From contig JAOAFT010000020.1 of the NCBI GenBank assembly GCA_026416125.1, positions 1-38,493 on the forward strand: a stretch of 38,493 bases of DNA, in the 5' to 3' direction. Both the position numbers and the translations under genes were made by a program. Source of the DNA: Bacteroidota bacterium (lineage in GTDB: Bacteria > Bacteroidota > Ignavibacteria > UBA10030). Of the stretch, positions 1 to 8,542 are shown piece by piece; the stretch's first letter is position 1; the number at the start of each line of letters is the position of its first letter. The notes under the pieces are model-generated. The model saw only the letters and a list, made by a program, of their open reading frames with translations, was not told the origin of the DNA and did no database searches.

Positions 1-408
1 ACCCTGCAAAACACAATTTGTACCTGCCCATTGGAGCATTGGGCGATAGGTATTTCCATCACAATAAATTGTACCATTACACTGGATAAGACCACCATTG
101 ACTGTCACTGATCTGTTGTTATTCGTTGAAGTGAGAACGCCTCCTGCTTGTATGTAGAGATTCTTACAATTTCCAGAAGTGCTACCACCAAAATCAATGG
201 TGTCTCCCTCGAGAATATACACATCATTCGATAAAGTTGGTGCAGAGGTAGCTGTAACCCAATTTGAACCGTCCCATCGTTGCCACGACGATGCTTGATC
301 CCAAAACCCTTTTGGTGAAACATTTGATCGGTAATCCCCAACGGTTTGTGCAAAAAGTGATAAGGAGACCCCAACAATAGTAAGCACTACAATGAGAAAT
401 CGTTTCAT
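1..408 (-). CDS. Secreted protein, N-terminal part (runs off the left edge)
   Basis: Reading the minus strand from an ATG at 408 gives 136 codons open to the window edge with no stop. The start is preceded by GAGGTG about six bases upstream. Residues 1-20 are a signal peptide (basic MKR, hydrophobic core, SLFA then Gln). The mature part begins with GDYRSN, followed by FWD, SWQRWDGSNWV and a Pro/Thr/Ser stretch, then short Gly/Asn-rich strands. From family knowledge, a GDYRS...W..WDG..W module of this sort starts many large secreted, often beta-helical, Bacteroidota proteins exported by the type IX system. The sorting domain would be at the missing C-terminus, so the export route is inference. 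Catalytic function cannot be told from this part. Confidence 0.8.
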   Translation of the reverse strand, partial: MKRFLIVVLTIVGVSLSLFAQTVGDYRSNVSPKGFWDQASSWQRWDGSNWVTATSAPTLSNDVYILEGDTIDFGGSTSGNCKNLYIQAGGVLTSTNNNRSVTVNGGLIQCNGTIYCDGNTYRPMLQWAGTNCVLQG

Positions 409-532
409 AGAACACCTCACATAGTTATTATATGAGTGGATTTGTAGATTAACTGCGTGCACATTGAAGTTAGTAAGCGTGTGCTTTAAAAGCAAGTGAG
501 CAATGTACTCAATGAAAATACATCCAATTCCA

Positions 533-561
533 TTGAGTTTCCTTTAAAAAATACGTACACT
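533..561 (+). promoter_or_regulatory. Candidate sigma-70-type promoter of tRNA-Leu
   Basis: TTGAGT at 533-538 and TACACT at 556-561 are separated by exactly 17 bases and lie just ahead of the tRNA at 575, so transcription would start about six bases before the mature 5' end. Each hexamer matches four of six consensus bases. This is a pattern match only. Confidence 0.35.
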
Positions 562-574
562 ACACAAAAGAATA

Positions 575-659
575 GCCCGAATGGCGGAATTGGCAGACGC
601 GCTAGATTCAGGGTCTAGTCTCCGTTTCGGAGGTGGGGGTTCAAGTCCCCCTTCGGGCA
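575..659 (+). tRNA. tRNA-Leu (anticodon CAG)
   Basis: This is an 85-nt cloverleaf. The acceptor stem pairs GCCCGAA (575-581) with TTCGGGC (652-658), with discriminator A at 659. The anticodon stem CTAGA/TCTAG encloses the loop TTCAGGG, with anticodon CAG at 609-611. A long class II variable arm (CTCCG-TTT-CGGAG, 620-632) is typical of tRNA-Leu, and the T arm has GGGGG/CCCCC around TTCAAGT. The CCA end is not encoded, since the next bases are CAA. It reads CUG codons. The MFS gene begins 55 bases downstream on the same strand. Confidence 0.97.
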
Positions 660-714
660 CAACGTAAAACAGTCTGATCGACGGTTCCAGTCAATTGCTA
701 ACTCTTTACCATGT

Positions 715-1944
715 ATGATTGTTCCCAAGCCTAACCTTCGAACTAGTTTTTCTTCACTCCGTCACCGCAACTTCAAACTCTGGTTCTTTGGACAACTCGC
801 ATCACTTATCGGAACATGGATGCAAACAACCGCGCTTGGATTCCTCAGTTATGAATTAACTCGTTCATCTGCCTTTTTAGGGTATGTAGGATTTGCGAAT
901 GGAATTCCTACACTCATATTCACTCTCGTTGGTGGTGTGTATTCCGATCGTTTTAACCGTCGATCTATACTTGTCGCAACCCAATGGTCTATGATGTTCA
1001 TTGCTCTCGTTCTAACAGGACTCTCATTTCTCCAAAGTGTCAAACCGTGGCATTTGATCGTACTCTCCATCTTCAATGGAATTGCAAATGCGTTCGATGC
1101 TCCTGCTCGGCAGTCATTTGTACGAGAACTAGTACCACGGGAAGACCTTCCAAATGCACTTGCTCTCAATGCCATGATGTTCAACACTGCCCTCGCAGTT
1201 GGTCCTGCGATTGGAGGTCTACTTTATGCATTTTTCGGACCAGCAGTTTGTTTCGGTCTTAATGCTCTATCATTCCTTCCTGTAATCATTGCACTCTTTA
1301 TGATGAACCTAGAAAAGCAACCATATCGACAAGCGACTTCTTCAGCAATTCACGATATGGTTACTGGATTCCACTACATCGCAAACCATTCAATAATTCG
1401 ATCACTGTTGTTCATCGTTGCTGTAACGAACATCGTCGGTATGGGATACGTTGCGCTTCTTCCTGCATGGTCTGTTTCAATACTTCATGGAAATTCTACA
1501 ACACTTGGCATACTTCAATCATCACGTGGGATTGGTGCCTCACTCGGTGCACTTATGATTGCTGCTCTTGGTAGATTTCAATCAAAAGGCAAACTCCTAA
1601 TGATCGGATTATTTCTCTACCCCTTTTTCCTCTGTCTCTTTTCAGTCACCACTTCACTCACACTTTCAATTGTCTTTCTTTTCTTGACTGGATGGTGGTT
1701 CATCGTTGTTCTCAATATGTCGAATACACTTATTCAGTCCCATGTAGATGACAATTTTCGCGGGAGAGTTATGAGTGTGTACTCACTTGCTCTCTTGGGA
1801 ATGATACCAATTGGTTCTCTCATATTTGGAAGTGTTGCTGAACTTACCACAGAACAATTTGCTGTGCTCAGTGGAACATTCCTTGGTTTTCTGTTTGCAC
1901 TTATAGTTACTGTAGTACTGCCATTCATTCGTACACTCTCATGA
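715..1944 (+). CDS. MFS exporter (MFS_3 / EntS-like)
   Basis: A 409-residue polytopic protein with about 11-12 hydrophobic segments and a short cytoplasmic N-terminus. The segment SLRHRNFKLWFFGQLASLIG followed by GTWMQ is the typical opening of the MFS_3 group of drug and siderophore exporters. The loop between helices 2 and 3 has the MFS signature as GGVYSDRFNRR. DAPARQSFVRELVP is also characteristic of this group. By family it should be a proton-driven efflux carrier in the inner membrane; the substrate is not predictable. No clear Shine-Dalgarno precedes the ATG at 715, and an ATG at 711 is out of frame. Its stop is 10 bases before the dehydrogenase gene, so the two are probably co-transcribed. 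Confidence 0.88.
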   Translation: MIVPKPNLRTSFSSLRHRNFKLWFFGQLASLIGTWMQTTALGFLSYELTRSSAFLGYVGFANGIPTLIFTLVGGVYSDRFNRRSILVATQWSMMFIALVLTGLSFLQSVKPWHLIVLSIFNGIANAFDAPARQSFVRELVPREDLPNALALNAMMFNTALAVGPAIGGLLYAFFGPAVCFGLNALSFLPVIIALFMMNLEKQPYRQATSSAIHDMVTGFHYIANHSIIRSLLFIVAVTNIVGMGYVALLPAWSVSILHGNSTTLGILQSSRGIGASLGALMIAALGRFQSKGKLLMIGLFLYPFFLCLFSVTTSLTLSIVFLFLTGWWFIVVLNMSNTLIQSHVDDNFRGRVMSVYSLALLGMIPIGSLIFGSVAELTTEQFAVLSGTFLGFLFALIVTVVLPFIRTLS

Positions 1945-1954
1945 AGGTGTTCGC

Positions 1955-2917
1955 ATGTTTAATGTCTATTTCTACGAAGTATTTGAAGAAGAAGCAGATG
2001 CACTCCGACGTTTTCTCCCCTCAACAATTACATATGCAATGACGTCTGCAACTATTCAAGAATCAGGTCATACCGAACCGTTAGCGAAACTTATTAGTAT
2101 CCGTACACAATCATGCATTCCATTGTCTTGGGCATCGCGACTCGATGGAATCCTAAGTCGAAGTACTGGTTACGATCATATTATCCAATATCGACAAAAT
2201 ATTGATGTACCTCTCCCGTGTGGCTACCTTGAAGAATATGCGACACGTGCAGTTGCTGAACATGCACTCCTCCTGATGATGGCGCTCATGAAAAAGCTGC
2301 CACAACAAATGAAACAATTTTATACATTCCATCGTGATGGGATCACTGGCATTGAGTGTGCGCATCGAAATCTCCTCGTTGTTGGCGTTGGAAGAATCGG
2401 CAGTGAAATTGTTCGACTCGGACACGCACTTGGAATGGAAGTAAAAGGAGTTGACATCGTAAAGAAATACAATTTTGTTCAGTACACTTCCAAAGATGAT
2501 GGTATTCCATGGGCTGACGTCATCATCTGTGCAATGAATTTAACTTCAGAAAACATTGGTTACTTTTCCTACCCTGTTTTGAAAACTGCAAAACGAGGTG
2601 CTTTTTTTATTAATATCGCACGAGGAGAATTTGCTCCTCTTCCTGATTTAGTCCAACTCCTTGAAGAAGGACACCTTGGTGGTGTTGGACTAGATGTGTT
2701 CGAAGATGAGCCACAACTCGCATCATTAATGCGAACACAATCACACCAATCTTCACCTATCGTTCAAGGTGTCCATCGTCTCCTTCAATTTCCAAATGTA
2801 CTACTTACTCCACACAATGCCTTCAACACACAAGAGGCCGTTGAGCGTAAAGCTCAGTATACAACAGACCAAATTATCTATTTCTTAAAGCATAAAAAAT
2901 TTCGTTGGCAAGTATAG
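1955..2917 (+). CDS. D-isomer-specific 2-hydroxyacid dehydrogenase
   Basis: A 320-residue NAD-dependent oxidoreductase of the D-lactate/phosphoglycerate dehydrogenase family, which reduces 2-keto acids to D-2-hydroxy acids. The Rossmann motif is VGVGRIG, followed by an acidic residue at the strand end (GVDIV), which suggests NAD. The catalytic triad is visible as Arg in NIARGEF, Glu in VFEDEP and His in LTPHNAF. LSRSTGYDHI in the N-terminal substrate domain resembles D-lactate dehydrogenases. An AAGGTG Shine-Dalgarno lies before the ATG, which is 10 bases after the MFS gene. The pairing hints that the exporter may handle a related organic acid, but this is inference. The 3' end converges on the next gene with only 10 bases between. 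Confidence 0.88.
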   Translation: MFNVYFYEVFEEEADALRRFLPSTITYAMTSATIQESGHTEPLAKLISIRTQSCIPLSWASRLDGILSRSTGYDHIIQYRQNIDVPLPCGYLEEYATRAVAEHALLLMMALMKKLPQQMKQFYTFHRDGITGIECAHRNLLVVGVGRIGSEIVRLGHALGMEVKGVDIVKKYNFVQYTSKDDGIPWADVIICAMNLTSENIGYFSYPVLKTAKRGAFFINIARGEFAPLPDLVQLLEEGHLGGVGLDVFEDEPQLASLMRTQSHQSSPIVQGVHRLLQFPNVLLTPHNAFNTQEAVERKAQYTTDQIIYFLKHKKFRWQV

Positions 2918-2927
2918 AGTATGTACC

Positions 2928-4154
2928 CTACTGCACTTCAATGGTTTCAAATGTAGGTATGTAGAGTGAAAAGATTGTTCCTTCTCCCGGTGTGCTTTCG
3001 ACATGAATAAATCCCCGATGACCTTTGACTATTCCTGCAACAATAGCAAGTCCTAGACCAGTTCCTTTCCCAACTTCTTTTGTAGTAAAGAAAGGATCAA
3101 AAATCTTGTGAAGATGTTCTTGTGGAATACCACAACCAGTATCACTTACCGAACATTTAATGAAACTACCTGGATAACCATTGAGAATTCCATCGGCACT
3201 TTGAGTATCCAGAACACAACGTTCGAGAATAATGTTAATTGAACCTCCGTTAGGCATTGCATCGCAGGCATTTTGAATAAGATTTGTAAATACTTGTCGT
3301 AATTGTATTGGATCACCGTGCGTATGTAATGGTTGCACAGTGTAAACTACTGACAAATGAATTCCTTTGGGTAAGTGTTCCTGTGTCGATCGCACAAAAC
3401 GCCGTACGAAATCACACATTTCAATGGGAACATGCTTCCCTTCTGCCCCACGAACAAAAGCCAGCATGTTCCTCACCATTTCAAGTCCATTCTCTATTCC
3501 TTCACGAATAGTATAGGCAACAGTACGGACATCTTCAGCTGACAAACGACGTTCTAGAAGGTCTACAGAAAGTTTCAGCGGAACAAGCATGTTCTGTAAA
3601 TCGTGAGCAAGACCACTTGCAAAAACGCCTATACTTTCAATACGCTCTGTCCTAAGTTGACGTTCCTCCAACCGTTTTTTTTCTGTAACATCGATCATCA
3701 CAACTTCCATATAGTTCTCTGGTAAGTATACACTTGCAGAAAAAACGATCCATATTTCCTTCCCATCTTTCCTCCTCACTCGTGTTTGGTACGAGTCTAT
3801 ATGGCCTTGTTCATTCAATGTTTTCTTCAGCTGGGTATTGTTATTGAGAATATCACGGAAGATAGATGGAATTTCAAATGAATTCTCAACACGAAACATT
3901 TGCATTGCAGCATTGTTTGCTTCGAGAAGTTCAAAGCCAGGATAGGTAAATCGTACGATCCCTGCAAGTGCGTTTTCGAAAATCCCCCTATATCTCCGCT
4001 CACTCCGTTCAAGCTCTTGTATTTGTTGTTCTTTGAGCTTCAATTCACGTTGCTTCGCAACGATTAATGAAAGCACCAAACTTATGGTGAGTAGTAGTAG
4101 TGTTATCGTCCCCGCAAGTACAACCCACAGTACACTTGCAGTTCCAGAGGACAT
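2928..4154 (-). CDS. PAS-domain sensor histidine kinase
   Basis: A 408-residue kinase. One membrane helix lies at about residues 8-33, followed by a short coiled linker, a PAS domain (about 50-158, ending in the typical VVMIDVTEKKRLEER) and a DHp helix with His184 in GLAHDLQNMLVPLKLS. The ATPase domain has an N box (NLIQNACDAM, Asn295), G1 (DTGCGI), an F box (DPFFTTKEVGKG) and G2 (GTGLGLAI). All catalytic motifs are intact. The variant HDLQN instead of HDFNN is seen in this HisKA subgroup. There is no receiver domain and no adjacent response regulator, so the partner is unknown. It lies 120 bases downstream of the decarboxylase on the same strand. Confidence 0.9.
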   Translation of the reverse strand: MSSGTASVLWVVLAGTITLLLLTISLVLSLIVAKQRELKLKEQQIQELERSERRYRGIFENALAGIVRFTYPGFELLEANNAAMQMFRVENSFEIPSIFRDILNNNTQLKKTLNEQGHIDSYQTRVRRKDGKEIWIVFSASVYLPENYMEVVMIDVTEKKRLEERQLRTERIESIGVFASGLAHDLQNMLVPLKLSVDLLERRLSAEDVRTVAYTIREGIENGLEMVRNMLAFVRGAEGKHVPIEMCDFVRRFVRSTQEHLPKGIHLSVVYTVQPLHTHGDPIQLRQVFTNLIQNACDAMPNGGSINIILERCVLDTQSADGILNGYPGSFIKCSVSDTGCGIPQEHLHKIFDPFFTTKEVGKGTGLGLAIVAGIVKGHRGFIHVESTPGEGTIFSLYIPTFETIEVQ

Positions 4155-4261
4155 ACAATAACGTTAAATTTATAGTTGATTATTTTCCTCACAGCAATGT
4201 ACAACATTTCCTTTAAAAAACGTAGTAAATTTTTTTATTAATAATTCTTTTTTTCTCGTAA

Positions 4262-4278
4262 GTAATCATAATGATTAC
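4262..4278 (-). repeat. 17-bp palindrome over the decarboxylase stop codon
   Basis: GTAATCAT-A-ATGATTAC is a perfect 8-bp inverted repeat around one base, and it contains the TAA stop of the decarboxylase gene (4275-4277). As RNA it could form a short hairpin, but there is no T-run just after it on the minus strand. It may be an operator-like site or a weak 3' end stabiliser. Confidence 0.4.
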
Positions 4279-5741
4279 CGTAGATGAATGCGTGCAATTT
4301 CTTGCGTACGCTCCCAGAAGTTTCGCACTGTCTCTTCCGTTGTTCGTGCGTTCCCTACAGCAGCGCGAAGGGTATACTTCCCACGTAGTATTGTGCTCGA
4401 AATAAAAAAATCCCCACTTTCATTAAGTTTTTGCATAAGATTTTCGTTGAGTTGTTTTAAACGTTGTTCATCATCGACGTGTACAGGATGGTAACGAAAA
4501 CATACGACACTGAATGGTGTTGGGGCTACCCGTTCGAAATCATCAGTGTTATCAATCCAGGTTGCAAGTAATTGAGCAATCCGACAATGCTCACGAATCA
4601 TACCACGAATACCCTCGACTCCATACCGCCGCAAAATGAACCACAATTTCAAAGCACGAAAACGCCGACCAAGCTGAATACCCCAATCCATGAAGTTCGT
4701 AACATCACCATCATCAGTTTTCAAGTACTCAGGAATTAAACTAAATGCTTGTTTCAAGATACGAGGCTGCCGTACAAAGAGTGTACTACAATCACTTTGT
4801 GTGAACATCCATTTATGAGGATTAAAAACAACACTATCTGCGTTTTCAAGACCTTGAAACAACGATCGTTTTTCTGGTAGTAACGCTGCTGCACCACCAT
4901 AGGCAGCATCAACGTGAAGCCACAGTTTTTCTCGTGCACATATCGCTGCAATTGCAGCGAGTGGGTCAACACTCGTTGTTGCGGTCGTACCAGCAGTTGC
5001 CACAACAGCAAATGGAAGGTATCCTCGTTGCCTATCGTTGTGTACTGCTTGTTCAAGAGCAGAGATCACCATTCGATACTCATCGTCCGTGGGTATTTTG
5101 CACACATTCTCTTGCCCAATGCCTAAAACAATAGCTGCTTTTTCTACAGACGAATGTGCTTGGTCAGAACAGTACAATCGAAGTGCACCCAAATTATCTC
5201 TCCCCGCCATTCCTTTCTCACGAATATGCAACCCAAGTGATTCACGTGCAGCGGTAAGCGCCACCAAGGTTGATACAGATGCCGTATCAGTAAGAACGCC
5301 TCGAAATTCCTTCGGTAATTGGAGTAAAGCACGAATCCATTCAAGTACCACTTCCTCCAATTCAGTTGCTGCTGGTGATGTGCGCCACAGCATTCCGTTC
5401 ACGTTGAGCGCTGCAGCAAGGGTTTCGCCGAGTACTCCTGGGAGAGAGCCTGTTGTTCCAAAGTATGCCATAAATCCAGGATGATTCCAGTGGGTTATTC
5501 CTGGAAGGATAATCGATTCAAAATCGTTGAGAATGCATTCGTACGGTTCTCCTTCTTGCGGTGGCAGTGTTGGTAGCTTCTTTTTAATATCACCAGGTTG
5601 ACACTGCGGAAAGACAGGATATTTTGATGGTGTAGTCCAATACGCAGCAATCCACTGTATTATACGACGTGCTGTTTCTTCAAATTCAAATGCTTCTTCA
5701 TTTACAGGAATTGCAGGAGTTTGCGAACGAAGTTGCTCCAT
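4275..5741 (-). CDS. PLP-dependent group II (aromatic amino acid type) decarboxylase
   Basis: A 488-residue protein of normal family length, related to aromatic-L-amino-acid and tyrosine decarboxylases, which release CO2 from an amino acid to give an amine. Lys310 in NPHKW is the PLP Schiff-base lysine. Asp278 in HVDAAYGG should pair with the pyridine nitrogen and His196 in DQAHSS should stack on the ring. The N-terminal HWNHPGFMAYF and LTDTASVSTLVAL are also diagnostic. The substrate (Tyr, Trp, DOPA or other) cannot be read from the sequence. A purine-rich AAAGGAAAAG precedes the ATG. The gene starts 26 bases after the LytTR regulator and seems to be the last gene of the liaF-like/lytS/lytR operon, an unusual context for a decarboxylase. 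Confidence 0.9.
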   Translation of the reverse strand: MEQLRSQTPAIPVNEEAFEFEETARRIIQWIAAYWTTPSKYPVFPQCQPGDIKKKLPTLPPQEGEPYECILNDFESIILPGITHWNHPGFMAYFGTTGSLPGVLGETLAAALNVNGMLWRTSPAATELEEVVLEWIRALLQLPKEFRGVLTDTASVSTLVALTAARESLGLHIREKGMAGRDNLGALRLYCSDQAHSSVEKAAIVLGIGQENVCKIPTDDEYRMVISALEQAVHNDRQRGYLPFAVVATAGTTATTSVDPLAAIAAICAREKLWLHVDAAYGGAAALLPEKRSLFQGLENADSVVFNPHKWMFTQSDCSTLFVRQPRILKQAFSLIPEYLKTDDGDVTNFMDWGIQLGRRFRALKLWFILRRYGVEGIRGMIREHCRIAQLLATWIDNTDDFERVAPTPFSVVCFRYHPVHVDDEQRLKQLNENLMQKLNESGDFFISSTILRGKYTLRAAVGNARTTEETVRNFWERTQEIARIHLR

Positions 5742-5767
5742 TTTTTTCTTTTCCTTTCTCCACGTTG

Positions 5768-6514
5768 TTACAATCTGATTTTAAGTTTCTCGTACCCTGT
5801 GCGACTAATTGGTAATTTTTCACCATTTCGCAGAATCGCCACTCTACTGTCTTTTGCGTAGAGCTCAATTCGTGCTAAGTACTCAATATTGAGTATGTAT
5901 GAACGATGTATACGAATGAACTTTGAGGAGTCAAGTACATTCTCTAACTCCCTCATTCGCTGTTGTTTCAAATGAACTTTTGATCCTGTGTGAATTGCAG
6001 CATAATCATCCTGTGCTTGGATATAAACAATCTCATCCGTTGGAATAACTACAACTTTTGTCCCTTCCTTTACTAAAATACGCTCAAGAGGAACATAATG
6101 GTTCTTCACATCTGTTAAAAAGTTTTTCACGTGGTACGATTGTTTTCCAACAAGAATTTTCTCTGCATTCTTAAAAGCTTCACGTAATCGCTCCAACGTA
6201 TATGGTTTAAGAAGATAATCCAAAGCATGAACTTCAAATGCTTTTAATGCATACTCATCGTAGGCTGTCGAAAAAATTACGACCGGCGGATTGTCGAGTA
6301 GCTCAAGCACTTCAAAGCCTGTGAGCTTTGGCATTTGAATATCAAGAATAACAATGTCCGGTTTAAGTTCTGTAATTGCTTTTACAGCTTCAAATCCGTT
6401 AGTACATTCAGTAAGGAGCTCTACGTTTGAAATTTCAGATAAGTATCGTTTCAGCAAGTCACGAGCAGGTTTCTCATCATCAACAATAATTGTTCGAATT
6501 TTCTGATACTTCAT
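5768..6514 (-). CDS. LytTR-family response regulator
   Basis: A cytoplasmic transcription regulator with a CheY-like receiver and a LytTR DNA-binding domain. The receiver (residues 1-120) has the acidic pair DDE at 12-14, phosphoacceptor Asp58 in VILDIQMPKLTGF, a switch Ser/Thr in FSTAYDEYA and Lys in LLKPY. The LytTR domain (about 145-248) shows VPTDEIVYIQAQDDYA and FIRIHRSYILN. An upstream in-frame GTG/ATG at 6535/6532 would overlap the kinase gene. I chose the ATG at 6514 because GAGGTGA lies eight bases before it and the kinase stop is seven bases away. It should be phosphorylated by the kinase encoded directly upstream. Confidence 0.93.
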   Translation of the reverse strand: MKYQKIRTIIVDDEKPARDLLKRYLSEISNVELLTECTNGFEAVKAITELKPDIVILDIQMPKLTGFEVLELLDNPPVVIFSTAYDEYALKAFEVHALDYLLKPYTLERLREAFKNAEKILVGKQSYHVKNFLTDVKNHYVPLERILVKEGTKVVVIPTDEIVYIQAQDDYAAIHTGSKVHLKQQRMRELENVLDSSKFIRIHRSYILNIEYLARIELYAKDSRVAILRNGEKLPISRTGYEKLKIRL

Positions 6515-6521
6515 TAGATAC

Positions 6522-7592
6522 TCACCTCGCATCACGTGGAAAGCGTGGAAGAATTAACTCAACAGTAAACAGAGTTTCTCCTGGCTCCACGTAGAGTTGT
6601 GCACTTGAACCGTACAGAGCGCGCAAGCGAAGCCGAACATTTTGTAACCCCGTACCACTCCCTCGTCTCGTTGACCCAGTATGATCCCATGTATTTTCAA
6701 TTCGAATGTGGAGAAACGACTTCTTCACTGTAGCGTAAAGACGTATAAAACCTCCCGAAACACATTGAGCAATACCATGACGGAGCGCATTTTCGATAAG
6801 CGGTTGGAGAATCAATGACGGTACGGGAAAATGGAACGCTTCATCTGCTATAACTTTCTGTACGATAAGACGATCACCAAAACGTACTTTCTCAATTGCA
6901 AGATAATCATCTACAACCTCGAGTTCTTCTTTGAAGGGAATGGTCTCGCTTGCACTATGTTTCAATCCTCTACGGTAGAAATCAGCAAGTTTTCGTACCA
7001 TGTGTTCGGCCTCACTCGGATTTGTGGCAAGGAGCGAAAGAATAGAATTTAAACTATTGAAAAGAAAATGCGGATTGAGTTGAGCACGAAGTGCACGGAG
7101 TTCTGCTTCTTGTGCTTGTAATCGGAGTGCAAGTGTTTGCTTCTCTGCTTCTCGTGCATACTCAAATCCGATGATAAGGTAATGAATAGCAGACATTAAG
7201 AGAAATACAAGAAATCCTCCTGCCCACATTGTTAATAGTGCAAATGGGCGCTGTTGGATTGCGATTGGTACACCAAGTGCTAATCGATCAATCCATTTTG
7301 CCCATGTATACCCACATACAGTACAGACTATCCCTATAGCAGTTGCACTTGCTGTAAAAAGAACAAATATAATTGTGCTATGGGTCGTTTGGAGTGGAAA
7401 TGCACGGCAAAGGTAGTACGATGACAATCCAACCAAACCGAGAAGTTCAACAAGTGGAAGAATATAGACAGCAAGAGAGATACCCTCTGCACCAAACGAG
7501 AAAAATCCCACAAGAGAGAAAATTCCACCTATTGTTCCCCATGCTAATAAGTACAGTAGAAGTACTTTACGGTTACGAAGGAATGGATGCAT
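6522..7592 (-). CDS. LytS-type sensor histidine kinase (His_kinase family)
   Basis: A 356-residue membrane kinase. Four hydrophobic segments fill residues 10-145 without a recognisable ligand domain, followed by a coiled coil rich in Leu/Arg/Glu/Ala. The HPK7-type phosphorylation motif is LNPHFLFNSLNS with His175. The ATPase domain has the N box in PLIENALRHGIAQ and a G box in GTGLQNVRLRLRALYG, as usual for this family. It is the expected partner of the LytTR regulator, which begins seven bases after its stop. It starts nine bases after the LiaF-like gene. In LiaFSR systems the LiaF protein restrains the kinase; by analogy the same may hold here. Confidence 0.93.
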   Translation of the reverse strand: MHPFLRNRKVLLLYLLAWGTIGGIFSLVGFFSFGAEGISLAVYILPLVELLGLVGLSSYYLCRAFPLQTTHSTIIFVLFTASATAIGIVCTVCGYTWAKWIDRLALGVPIAIQQRPFALLTMWAGGFLVFLLMSAIHYLIIGFEYAREAEKQTLALRLQAQEAELRALRAQLNPHFLFNSLNSILSLLATNPSEAEHMVRKLADFYRRGLKHSASETIPFKEELEVVDDYLAIEKVRFGDRLIVQKVIADEAFHFPVPSLILQPLIENALRHGIAQCVSGGFIRLYATVKKSFLHIRIENTWDHTGSTRRGSGTGLQNVRLRLRALYGSSAQLYVEPGETLFTVELILPRFPRDAR

Positions 7593-7601
7593 AGAAGCTT
7601 C

Positions 7602-8339
7602 TTAACGTCGTGCCCGAACCCAATCTTCTTCGGAGTAGTTCTTTATTTCTACTCCCCCTAAGATAACTGTACCTTTAATGTGTATCAACTTTGGATTTTC
7701 GAGTTTCGGTACAACAGTAGAGTCTGAGATACCTCCAAGAATAGGAGAGGCATCAATAAGCACTTTCCATTCTTGTGGAATAAGAATTTCAATACCACCC
7801 ATTAAAACAAACACATCAAAGGTTGCTTCATTGTGGATTTCGGAATCACGTAAGTCGAGTTGAATACCTCCCAAAGTTGCAGTTAATTCACCTCCCAGTA
7901 AATTGCTAGAAAACACTACTTTACGAACCCCCCCCATAAATACAGTAGTTAGGACGTACGAATCACGGCTTTGCTCCTCTTTCATTGGTGGCTGAGAACA
8001 AGAGGCTGATCGTACTCCCTTCACAATCATCCCTATACCAAGTAGTACTAAAATGAGAGGCCAAAAATCAAGAACATGTACATTGATACCAAATACAGGC
8101 AAAAGGAAACCAACACCAATAAGAAATAAAATTGTTGACCACACAATCCCTGGGAATGATCGATGTTCAAGTAAGTGGATTATCCCCATGAGTATCAAAA
8201 TCAGTGGCCAGAATTGAAACAAAAAACTTACATCCGCAATTCTAAGATTCTGAATAAGAAATACCGTTCCAACAAAAAACAGAAACAAACCAATAAGAAT
8301 TCTACTCTTTCCCAGGCGACTCATGTATTCAGTTCTCAT
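7602..8339 (-). CDS. LiaF-like membrane protein (cell-envelope stress modulator)
   Basis: A 245-residue protein. The N-terminal 110 residues hold four hydrophobic helices with repeated FWPLILILMGI and FWPLILVLLGIG segments, matching LiaI/LiaF-like transmembrane regions. The C-terminal part (about 130-240) is a repetitive beta domain with recurring GG turns (FMGGVRK, LLGGELTATLGGIQLDLR, LMGGIEILIP, ILGGVEI), the pattern of LiaF C-terminal and toast-rack-like domains. GAGAGGGA precedes the ATG, so this start is supported. It is the first gene of an operon with a LytS kinase and LytTR regulator. Together they resemble a LiaFSR envelope-stress sensor with a LytTR output in place of the usual NarL-type regulator. 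Confidence 0.85.
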   Translation of the reverse strand: MRTEYMSRLGKSRILIGLFLFFVGTVFLIQNLRIADVSFLFQFWPLILILMGIIHLLEHRSFPGIVWSTILFLIGVGFLLPVFGINVHVLDFWPLILVLLGIGMIVKGVRSASCSQPPMKEEQSRDSYVLTTVFMGGVRKVVFSSNLLGGELTATLGGIQLDLRDSEIHNEATFDVFVLMGGIEILIPQEWKVLIDASPILGGISDSTVVPKLENPKLIHIKGTVILGGVEIKNYSEEDWVRARR

Positions 8340-8480
8340 AAGTAAATCCCTCTCATTGTAAATAACCTCATCTAAAACTTAGAAATGTTTCAATGAAAAT
8401 GTTGAGAAAAATCGGTTAATAGGGGAATCCTGTCGGTAAGTAGTGCTGAAGGCTCCTATTTCATCAGGAAAACAAATTGT

Positions 8481-8542
8481 CTAGAACGTTTCTTCCACAG
8501 TGAAGGAGTTCTAGGACCATTGATGCAAACTCCTTCACTGTG
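8481..8542 (-). terminator. Long hairpin with a competing second stem after the 7-TM gene
   Basis: CACAGTGAAGGAGTT (8496-8510) and its exact reverse complement (8528-8542) form a perfect 15-bp stem with a 17-base loop. The stem includes the stop codon of the membrane protein gene. A second inverted repeat, CTAGAAC (8481-8487) with GTTCTAG (8508-8514), shares bases 8508-8510 with the first, so the two stems exclude each other. There is no T-run on the minus strand after it, so an intrinsic terminator is likely but not certain; mRNA 3' protection or regulation is also possible. Confidence 0.55.

Noticed and set aside
105-415. Two short minus-strand frames (90 and 63 codons)
   Set aside because: They are shifted frames of the secreted protein at 1-408, whose own frame has a signal peptide, a Shine-Dalgarno and the WDG module.
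5038-5484. 148-codon open frame on the plus strand
   Set aside because: It lies entirely antisense to the PLP decarboxylase, which has clear catalytic motifs; the frame has low-complexity Ser/Arg composition and no start signal.
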